Positions 30,994 through 39,665 of a stretch of 64,000 nucleotides of DNA are shown piece after piece. Under the pieces are notes generated by a model. It did not search any database. It was not told where the DNA came from and saw only the letters and a program-made list of their open reading frames with translations. The position numbers were made by a program, and so were the translations under genes. The stretch lies in contig NC_069671.1 of the NCBI RefSeq assembly GCF_027244095.1, forward strand, positions 12,678,482-12,742,481, written 5' to 3'. Position 1 is the stretch's first letter; each line of letters starts with the position of its first letter. This stretch comes from Hemicordylus capensis (lineage: Eukaryota; Chordata; Lepidosauria; Squamata; Cordylidae).

Positions 30994-33900
30994 ATGAACG
31001 AAGCAGGTAAGAGGCGAAACGACAATTCTCCCTAATTCCCCCCACCCCAGGGATGCTTCTTGTTTTCTGGTCCCTGTTCCTGGTCAGCAGTTGACCCTTG
31101 TATTCAATAACAGCTGGAGAGCCTCCTCTTGGCCACCCTTGCTTTGCGGGATGCTTTGTTAAAAGTGGTTTGCGTGAGTTGTTGAGTTTTCTTTCTTGCA
31201 GTTTAGCTTTCTCTCCAGGATCCCTGAGAGTTAAATCCTGGAGTGGGGAGTGGCTGCACAGGAAACTGATTTGTACTGAGCCAGAGTATTGGTTAATAAA
31301 AGTCAGTATTGTCTGCACCAGGGATTCTCAACGTTAGGTCCCCAGATGTTTTTGGACTTCCACTCCCATAATCCCCAACCAAAGGCTACTGGGGCTGGGG
31401 ATTATGGGAGTTGAAGTCTAATAACATCTGGGACCCAACATTGAGAATCCCTGGTCTACACTGACTGGCAGCAGCTCCCCAAGGTTTCAGGCAGGAGTCT
31501 TTCCTAACCTTACCTTGAGATGCCAAGGATTGAACCTCGGACCTACTGTGTGGAAAGTAGATGCTCTTCCACTGAGCTAAGGCCCCACCTCATTTCTTGC
31601 TTCCGTGTATATTAATGCTACCTTGTAGCTACCTAATGGCGCAGCAGGGAAATGACTTGATTAGCAAGCCAGAAGTTGCCGGTTCAAATCCCGGCTGGTA
31701 TGTTTTCCAGACTATGGAAAACACCTATGTCAGGCAGCAGTGCTATAGAAAGATGCTGAAAGGCATCATCTCATACTGCACGGGAGATGGCAATGGTAAA
31801 CCTCTCCTGTATTCTACCAAAGACAACCACAGGGCTCTGTGGGCATCAGGAGTCAACACTGACTCAACAGCACAACTTTACCTTTACCTTTATTAACATC
31901 TCAGGTACCTTGAAGTGCAAAGGTGGTCACTTTACCAATGCAGTTGCTGCCTTAGACTGCTGTGTTGGAAACAGGATGCTGGAGTAGATGGAACAGCAAC
32001 TTTTTAGGGTTTGAGGCAGAAAAGTCTTTTTCTCATGAGATGCTAGGACCATGAGATGCTAGGAAATGAACTAGGAAATGAACCTGGGTCTTTCTGAGTG
32101 CACAGCTTATGCTCTTCCACTGAGCTATAGCTCCTCCCCTAAGCAGCTTACAAGACTATAATGTAAATGATAGTTTAATTAGTTCATAATAAAATTTAAT
32201 GCATAAAACGGAGCTTTAGTTTCTGAGATATGAAAGAACCACCAAGGGGATACTCTTTTTACTCCACCCCTCTTCTTCCCAGAGTTGATTGAAGCCTTTA
32301 AAACCCGGATGGCAGAAGATCCGGATGTTGCCTCTGCTGTGGCTGCTATCCATATCTTGCTGGTGTTTTTGAAGAAAGATAAAGGCAAGTAATTCTACGG
32401 ACTGAAATGTGGAGCGGGGGTTGCCTCAGAGAGGACATCGCCAGTAGCCCAGATCATGGGCAGGCAGACTTTTCACTAGTACTCCTAGGTTCACAAAGCA
32501 GGTGCTGGGGGTTTGTGGAGCCAGAGGGTCTTTTGCTGCTTTTTGTCCAATGTTCTCCTGCCCTTTGTTAGGTGAGACAATTCAAGGCTTGAGAGCAAAT
32601 CTCAAAAATGCGATAGAAACGCTGTCTAGCGTTGACTCTTCAGTGGCCGTCTCTTCTGGAGGAGAGCTCTTCTTAAGATTCATCAGTCTCACCTCCTTGG
32701 AGAACCCGGTGAGTTTCAGCTAGAGGCAGGGAGGGTGGTCAACAGCTTCAAGGCTTGCTGTAGCTGAGTTCTGTCCTCCTTGTCTTCCAACCTTGATTCT
32801 TCCAACTTCTTCCAGGACTACTCCAAATGCAAAGAGATCATGATTGAACGAGGAGAGCACTTTCTCTGGAGAATCTCTCTTTCGAGAAACAAAATAGCCA
32901 AACTTTGTCATACGTTTATCAAAGATGGCGGGGTGAGTAAGCCGGGGCTTCAGAAGACAAAAGAAAAGAGTGAAGTGCTTTTTCTGGTTGTGTATATTTC
33001 ATAATTTTACAATTGTACTAGGCACAAAATGTATTACCCTGTGAATCTTACAGGGCCAAACAAAACCCAAAAAGGAGTGTATTTATTTAAACACGTATAC
33101 CCAGCCTCTCTCTTTAAAGAGTAACTTGAAGCAGCTTACTTAGTAGGTTTTACTTAGGAAAAATAAGTAGCATTCTACAATTGAGGATTGTGTTGGTATT
33201 TTTTTTTAAACGTTGAATAAAAAGCACAACACACCATAAACTGCAAAATGTGTGCATTGCCTCCCTAGGGAATATTGACTCATGCTTACTCGAAGGTGGT
33301 CCTGAGGGTGTTAGAAGCTGCAACAGAAGCCAAGAAACGCTTCAGTGTCTACATCACCGAATCACAGCCAGATCGAGCAGGGCAAGTCGATGGGGACAGT
33401 GATCTTTTTAACTCTGTTCAAATAACTCAGTTCTTAACTGGAATATGATTGACTTTTGTGAATTTAACTTGGCAGCTGGCTGATCTATTGCCAACTCTGT
33501 GTTTGTGTGTGTGTGTGATTGTTTTCTGACGTCTATACTGGCTTTGTGCTGTATACTCTCATTTTATGCCACTGAAATGTGTTTATGGCATGTATTTCTT
33601 TCTCTCACAGGCAGAAAATGGCCAAAGCCCTCAGTAAGCTAGGCATTCCTGTAACTGTGATCCTGGATGCTGCAGTTGGGTACGTGAATGAGAGTTCATT
33701 GCTGTACCACTTCTGGAATGGAGGGAAATTCAACATATGAAGCTGCCTACTGGGTCAGACCCCGGTCCATCGAATGTCCTGTTGTATACTCTGACTGACA
33801 GCAGCTCTCCAGGTCTCAAGCGCAGGTCTTTCTCATCACCTGCTGCCCAATTCTCTTTAAAAACAAACCTGGAGATGCTGAGGCTCTTCTGCATGCGCAG

Positions 33901-36900
33901 CAGATGTTCTACCGTTGAGGCTGAGCAGTAGTCTCTCTTACTAGGGAGCTCTCTCTACACCACCCTGAGCTCCTTGGAGGAAGGGTGGGCTATACATGGC
34001 TGATTACCAGTGGCATAGCTGAAGGAACAGCAGAACTGGGCTCCAGGGATTAAGCAGCATAGCAGCCACCGTGGCAAATGTTGTGTATGACTTGCATCTT
34101 CTGTTGTTGGTTTTTGCCTTTTGTCCTTCTCTAAATAGCTACATCATGGAGAAAGTAGACCTGGTGATAGTTGGTGCTGAAGGAGTAGTAGAAAATGGAG
34201 GAATTATTAACAAGGTAACATGTATATGCAGGATTGTTGTGGTTATCTATGCACTGAGTCTTGCCTGGTCTTGGAAACCTTTTAATTTCTGAAAAATCTG
34301 AGAACTTAAATAGGATTTAAATATATGAATACGATGAATATTTATATACCACTTTTCAACCAAAGTTCCCAAAGCGGTTTACATAGATTTAAATAAATAA
34401 ATAAAGTGGCTCCCTGCCCCCAAAGGGCTCACAATCTTAAAAAGGAACACAAGATAGACACAAGCAAAAGCCACCGGAGGGATGTTGTACTGGGGATGGA
34501 GAAGGCCAGTTGCTCTCCCCCTGCACAGAGACTCACCACTTTTTAAAGGTGCCTCTTTGCTCAGTTAACATTAGGGATGTGCATGAACCTTTTTACGGGC
34601 TTCTGAACAGGTTCGAACACTGGGGGCGGGGGCACTTTAAGGATGGGGGAGGGTGCACTTACCCCTCCCCCTGCTTTCCCCGCCAGTGCTCGTTCTCCAT
34701 AAAAGCCTTTGGGGCAGCAGTGTACCTCGCTGCCGCTCCTTCCCCCTCTTCGGCAATGATGCACACACCCCCGGTACTTCTGGCCACTTCCGGCCGAAAA
34801 GGGGGAAGGGGCAGCAGGGAGGTACACTGCCGTCCCGAAGGCTTTTATGGACCATGAGCGCCAGTGGGGGGAGGGATAAGTGCACCCTCCCCCGCCCTTA
34901 AAGTTCCCCCCCACACCCTCGAGCCACCCCCACCTAGTTCTGTGCATATCCCTAGTTAACATCTGCTCAAGTCTATCCTATTAAAATTGATGCAGTTTTG
35001 AAGTGCTTAACTTCAACTGAATCTTGCTCTCTCTTTTTGGTGGGGGAGGGAGGGGTGTTAAATCAGAAATACAGCATTGCTTGACAGACCTAACCTTAAG
35101 CATTGCTTTCTCTCCTTATCCAAAACGGCCTCCGCAGATTGGTACAAACCAAATGGCTGTGTGCGCCAAAACTCAGAACAAGCCATTTTACGTGGTTGCC
35201 GAGAGCTTCAAGTTTGTAAGATTGTTTCCTCTGAACCAACAGGATGTCCCAGATAAGTTTAAGGTAAGGGAAGAGTATTATTATTGACTTCTGCCACCAC
35301 CCGTGTGTGTGTGTGACAAGTTACAAAGCATGAGAGGAAAAATCCTTGCCCCAAGGGGCTTACAGTCTAGCAAAAGAAGGCACTTTAAAGATTGATGACC
35401 ATAAGATTCAGTGGTCCAATGTGGTAGAAAACAGGCCTTCAGGTCTCAGTTTGTTTAGGGCTTCGTAATTACTACTCCGACTCCGACTTATATACCACTC
35501 GTCAACCAAAGTTCTCAAAGTGGTTTACATAGAAAAATAAATAATACATAAAGAAGATGGTCCCTTGTCCCCAGAGGGCTCACAAGCTAAACAGAAACAT
35601 AAGGCACATACCAGCAGCGGCCACTGGAAGGATGCTGTGCTGGGGTTGGATAGGGCCAGTTGCTCTCCCCCTGCTAAATAGAAGAGACTCACCACTTGGA
35701 AAGATGCCTCTTTGCTTAGTTAGCTGGGATAAGTGTTAAGAAGCATTTCAAAATGTGCCTGGAGACAGACCAACAACCAGTGTGCATATTAACGTATTAA
35801 CTCCTCTTCATGAGTCAGATCATGGGTCAGCCCAGCTCAGTATTGTCTACCCTAACTGGCAGTGGCTCTTCTGGGTTTCAGGAAGTGGCCTGGTCTTGTG
35901 GCAGTGGGCACCAATTGTCCCCTTTGCTAAGAAGGGTCTGCCCTGGTTTGCATTTGGATGGGTGACACGTGAGCGCTGTAAGATAGTCTCCTCGGGGGAT
36001 GGAGCCATAGCTCAACTTCAAAAGGCCCCAGATTCCCTTCCTGGCAGCATCTCCGGGTGGGGCTGGGAGAGACTCCTGCCTGCAGCCTTGGAGAAGCCAC
36101 TGCCAGTCTGTGTAGATGAAACTGAGCTAGATGGACCCATGGTATAAGGCAGCTTCCTGTATTCCTGCTCTGTGTGGAGAATGCCAGGGATTGAACCCGG
36201 GACCTTCTGCTTCCAAAGCAGGTGCTCTTCCGCTGAGCTGTGGCCATAGAAGAATGCTGGCCAGATATGCTCCCTGCAGTTGGTCCCGGGTAGTACGAAA
36301 TCCATTCGCTGTGTTGTTAACTGAAGTTCTCGGGAAGTCCTCAAAAGGCAGACCCCCACATACAGTGCATGGTGGAAGTCCAATCTAGAGGTCTGAGACC
36401 AGCCTGTTTCGGGCTACTAGAGATGTGCACAGAGCCAGCCCTGGTTCAGTGGCGGGCTGGTGGCTTTAAGGGCAGGGGAGGATGCACTCTTCCCCCCGCC
36501 CCACCGGACACACGTTTCCCTAAAAGCCCGTCGGGGCAGCAGCATATCTCCCTGCTGCCCTGATCCGACATTATCCAGAAATAACTGGAAGTAGTAGCTG
36601 TGACTGCACACGCACCCGACATGCGCGAGCACATGCAGTTGCAGCTGCTACTCCTGGATAACGTCGGAGCGGGGCAGCAGGGAGGTACGCTGCCGCCTCA
36701 ACGGGATTTTAGCAAGACATGCACTGGTGGGGGAAACACAATGTGTGTGTGTGTGTGGCGGGGAGTGCATCCTTCTCCGCCCTTAAAGTCACGCCCACCC
36801 CCGCCACCGAACCCTCGAGCCGGGCAAGGTTCGAACCAATTTGGAGGCCTGTAAAAGGGCCTCCGAACTGGTTCGTGCACATCCCTACTGGCTACGAGTG

Positions 36901-37135
36901 GTCCTGCTGGCACTTTTGGTGGGAAAACCCGTCCCTTCTCAGAAAATAACATGCCTCTTCTTGTGTTTTTTCTTCCCAGTACAAAGCAGACACACTGAAG
37001 AAAAGTAAGGCACTTGCAGAGGAGCACCCCTGGGTTGACTACACCTCCCCATCATTGATCACTCTGCTCTTCACAGATCTTGGGGTTTTGACCCCTTCTG
37101 CCGTTAGCGATGAACTTATTAAACTCTACCTGTAA
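30994..37135 (+). CDS. EIF2B1: Translation initiation factor eIF2B subunit alpha
   Basis: Nine exons: 30994-31006, 32283-32384, 32572-32708, 32816-32932, 33269-33381, 33611-33679, 34139-34214, 35138-35263, 36980-37135. They total 909 nt, 302 codons plus stop (human 305), all in phase. Recognisable blocks are [105 protein letters not shown] and the C-terminal [12 protein letters not shown]. Family knowledge: the alpha subunit is a regulatory Rossmann-like subunit of the eIF2 guanine-nucleotide exchange factor, forms the dimer that joins two eIF2B halves, and senses phospho-eIF2. Intron 2 has a GC donor (AAAG|gcaagt), and intron 5 most likely does too (CAGG|gcaagt). The poly(A) signal is at 37318. 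The N-terminus MNEAELIEAF differs slightly from the human MDDKELIEYF. Confidence 0.97.
31258..31590 (-). mobile_element. tRNA-headed SINE split by a hAT-type MITE
   Basis: Minus-strand SINE in EIF2B1 intron 1. The body breaks at GTCTGCAC and resumes at GTCTACAC around a 135-bp MITE (31319-31453). The tRNA-like head lies at about 31520-31585. Confidence 0.8.
31319..31453. mobile_element. Short palindromic hAT-type MITE
   Basis: 135 bp, ends CAGGGATTCTCAACGTT and its inverse, core ACTCCCATAATCCCCAACC. Target duplication GTCTGCAC / GTCTACAC, inside a SINE. Confidence 0.85.
31625..31897 (+). mobile_element. tRNA-derived SINE with Bov-B-like 3' end
   Basis: The head carries an A-box-like TAATGGCGCAGCAGGGAAAT and a B-box-like GGTTCAAATCCC (31680-31691). 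The 3' end (GGGCATCAGGAGTCAACACT, GACTCAACAGCACA, then a CTTTAC repeat) resembles the Bov-B LINE 3' end, as in Sauria-type SINEs of squamates. It lies in EIF2B1 intron 1. Confidence 0.75.
33733..33945 (-). mobile_element. tRNA-headed SINE
   Basis: Minus-strand copy in EIF2B1 intron 6, with TACTGGGTCAGACCCCGGTC and a degraded head at about 33890-33925. Confidence 0.65.
34572..34954. mobile_element. Palindromic hAT-type foldback element with 8-bp target duplication
   Basis: About 383 bp with long inverted arms (GC-rich, centred near 34763) and ends TAGGGATGTGCA and TGCATATCCCTA. Flanks are identical 8-bp GTTAACAT copies (34564-34571 and 34955-34962), which fits the hAT nTnnnnAn target pattern. 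It carries no transposase and lies in EIF2B1 intron 7. Confidence 0.85.
35886..36165 (+). mobile_element. 5S-rRNA/tRNA-type SINE
   Basis: Plus-strand copy in the last intron of EIF2B1, with 5S-like TTTGCTAAGAAGGGTCTGCC and GGATGGGTGACACG. It is followed by a tail-to-tail tRNA-headed copy at 36166-36255 on the minus strand. Confidence 0.75.
36418..36887. mobile_element. Palindromic hAT-type foldback element, second copy
   Basis: About 470 bp of the same family as 34572-34954. Ends TAGAGATGTGCAC and GTGCACATCCCTA. Flanking 8-mers are CGGGCTAC (36410-36417) and CTGGCTAC (36888-36895), 7 of 8 matching. Both copies lie in adjacent introns of EIF2B1. Confidence 0.8.
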
Positions 37136-37317
37136 GGTGTCCACCTTTGGTGCACTGAGGATGATATATTTGGCTGGAAGCACCTTCAGAGGGCAAGCAG
37201 TAACTGCATATAAGAGGGAACAGTTGCTGGTCATCGGCTATGTTTTTGCAGACAATAGTATTTCAGTTTGATTGTATGAAATGCTCATTGTGCTGTCTGA
37301 AATCCTAAGTTATTGGG

Positions 37318-37323
37318 AATAAA
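37318..37323 (+). terminator. Poly(A) signal of EIF2B1
   Basis: AATAAA lies 183 bp after the EIF2B1 stop codon, inside unique sequence, and predicts a short 3' UTR. Confidence 0.75.
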
Positions 37324-37745
37324 TGGATTTTCTATGCAACATTTACTTTGCTATTCTCTGTGTTCAACAGAACTTTTAAGCCATATATATTTATATAATT
37401 TGCCACTTCTTCGCCCCAAGTTGGGAAGAATCAGGACTGAGCCAAGGTGAAGCGTTATATTCATCTGCTTTGCAATCAAATAGTGCTGAACTGCCAAGAC
37501 AGTGTGTGTAGAGCTCAGAAGGCCTAATATCCCAATGGAGGTTATGGATTTGTAATAAAATAAATTAAAACTCTCATATTCAGCCACACGTATTATCTGG
37601 ACAAATAGTTATGGGAAACAGGATGCTGGCTGGAGACGCATAGGAAGGGGTTAGGGCACATTGCACGCTCTCTCTCTCTCTCTCTCTAAAGCATCACCAA
37701 CAAAAGGGTACAATAAGGACAGTGTTCTATGAGGGACAAAAGGCC

Positions 37746-37932
37746 AGGGCTGCAGCTTCGTGGCAGAGCATCTGCTTTGAATGTAGAAGGTCCCAGGTTC
37801 GGTCCTCGGCATCTCGCAAGCAGGACTGAGAGACCCAGGTTCGAAACCTTGGAGAACTGCTGCCAGTCTGTGTTGATTAAAATACTGATTCAGATTGATT
37901 GACTCAGTAGAAGGGCAGCTTCCTGCATCAAT
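37746..37932 (+). mobile_element. tRNA-headed SINE
   Basis: The head looks like a tRNA 5' half: an A-box-like GCAGCTTCGTGGCAGAGCA at 37752-37770 and a B-box-like AGGTTCGGTCC at 37796-37806. The body and end are shared with the 5S-headed SINEs (CTGACTCAGTAGAAGGCAGC type). Confidence 0.8.
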
Positions 37933-38026
37933 CTGAGTTTATGCAGTGCAGAAGATGCCTGGTGCTCCATTGGCCTGCACGCATAGAGGCTGCTCTTCTG
38001 CCCCTAACATTTAGAGTCAGCACAAA

Positions 38027-38287
38027 ACATAGGAACAGAGGCAGCTGCCATATACTGAGTCAGACCATTGGTCTATCTAGCTCAGTATTGTCTTCACAGA
38101 CTGGCAGCGGCTTCTCCAAGGTTGTAGGCAGGAATCTCTCTCAGCCCTATTTCAGAGATGCCTCCAGGGAGGAAACTTGGAACCTTCTGCTCTTCCCAGA
38201 GCGGCTCCATCCCGAGGGGAATATCTCCATTCATATGCAACCAGGGCAGATCTTGCATAGCTAAAGGGACAAGTCATGCTGGTCTCC
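38027..38287 (-). mobile_element. 5S-rRNA/tRNA-type SINE
   Basis: Minus-strand copy between EIF2B1 and the p24-like gene. Body TGAGTCAGACCATTGGTC on plus, 5S-like head near 38235-38280. Confidence 0.75.
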
Positions 38288-39429
38288 TCTTTCATTAGAA
38301 GCTGGGGGGGGAGGGGGAGAGAGAGAGTGTGTGTGTCAGACAGTTCCGTGGTCAAACCATTCTTGTAGTTAGGAGATTCCCTAATGAATCTGTTCCCTCC
38401 TACTTCCCCGGGGGTTACCAACCTCCAAGTGATTCTTGAAAGCCATCCTGGAGATTTTAAGGGTTTGATGTGAAGAATACGGGGAGTCAGGGGTGAGCAT
38501 CTCCAGGGCAATCTTAATCTGAGGGCAACCGAGAACAAGGCCTGCTCCTTCTCCAGCGTGAGGCAGCCCTTCAGAGATTTGAAGACAGCTGTTGCCTCTC
38601 TCCTCCGGAAGGGGCGTGACTTGGGCTTGAACTGCCCCCTCCCCAAAGTCCATTAACTTTGTGTGTTAGCAGCTGATGCAGCTATTTCTCCTCCTCCTCC
38701 CTGTAAGGTTGCCAACCCTGAGTGGCCTGGGGTCTCCGGGAAACATCGGGAATCTCCAGGTAGGGTTGCCAACAAGCCGCTGCCCAAATATTGAGGCATG
38801 GCGTATACAGGAGTAATTGGAAGCCTGATTGCTGTGTGTGTTTTTAAAGTTTAAAGTCAAACAACAGCTTAAGTTACAACTTAGATTGCTTCCCCTCTGC
38901 TTATTGAGATAATCATGGCTAGCCAAACTGGGTGTGTGATGTGATTTTTGTTTTCTAGAAAGAGAAGCATTGCTAGCCCATGAAAAACAGGTTTCACACA
39001 CAAGCATTATCTTAAGTATGTAGTACACAGCTCTGGGCTCCTTGAAGGAAGCGCGGGATATAAAATGTAAATAATAATAATACCGTCCCCAATATGGGAC
39101 TGCTGGCAACCCCTAAACCTGCTGCCCACCAGAGTACTCTGGTAGGGAGGGAGGAAGGGAAAGGAGTTGGAGCTCATTAATTATTTCATGATTAGTGGAA
39201 ATAACTGGTTTGATCTGAGCCATAGGTTCTTCCCATTAGCTGAAAATAAGGGACAAATGGCATCCCCTAAGGGACAGTTTAGGGCTGAAATAAGGGACAT
39301 CCCAGATGAAAAGGGACTGTTGGTAACACTATCTCCAGGTGACGCTTGAAGGCATGCCTGGAGATGTGAAGGAGCTTGATCTTGTGAAAAAGAAATCCAT
39401 GTGGGAACCATCTCTAGGAAAAGCTCCAG

Positions 39430-39592
39430 TGCAAAGCATTCAAGCCATGAAATGCTGGGTGACTCTTGGCCAGTCATGTACCTTTTAGCCTAACCTACCT
39501 CACAGGGTTCTTGTGAAGGTACACATAACCATGTACACCGCTTCGGGCTCCTTGGAGGAAGAGTGGGAGAGAAATGTAATAAATAAGTAGAA
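39430..39592 (+). mobile_element. tRNA-derived SINE 3' fragment
   Basis: Plus-strand tail of the same family as 56040-56268 (GGGTGACTCTTGGCCAGTCA, CTACCTCACAGGGTTCTTGT, GGCTCCTTGGAGGAAGAGTG). It abuts the strong splice acceptor before the TMED2-like ATG. Confidence 0.7.
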
Positions 39593-39665
39593 AGTGGGCA
39601 ACTCTCTTTCTTTGTGCTTGCACCTCACCCTCCTTTCTTTCCCCCCAGCAGCAGACACCACTAGG

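Larger units (their letters stand above)
37330..39630. other. Intergenic region between EIF2B1 and the p24-like gene
   Basis: I see no host exon here. The stretch holds a tRNA-headed SINE (about 37746-37932, plus), a 5S/tRNA SINE (about 38027-38287, minus), a CT microsatellite (37669-37687) and tail fragments of another SINE near 39000-39085 and 39430-39590. A 5' non-coding exon of the p24-like gene could lie here, because a strong splice acceptor precedes its ATG. Confidence 0.5.

Noticed and set aside
31640-31700. Possible tRNA gene
   Set aside because: The A- and B-box-like motifs belong to a SINE head with a Bov-B-like tail. No clean cloverleaf or 3' T-run terminator is present.
34510-36890. 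Open frames of 70-130 codons in EIF2B1 introns 7 and 8
   Set aside because: They lie in palindromic hAT foldback elements and occur as mirrored pairs on both strands.
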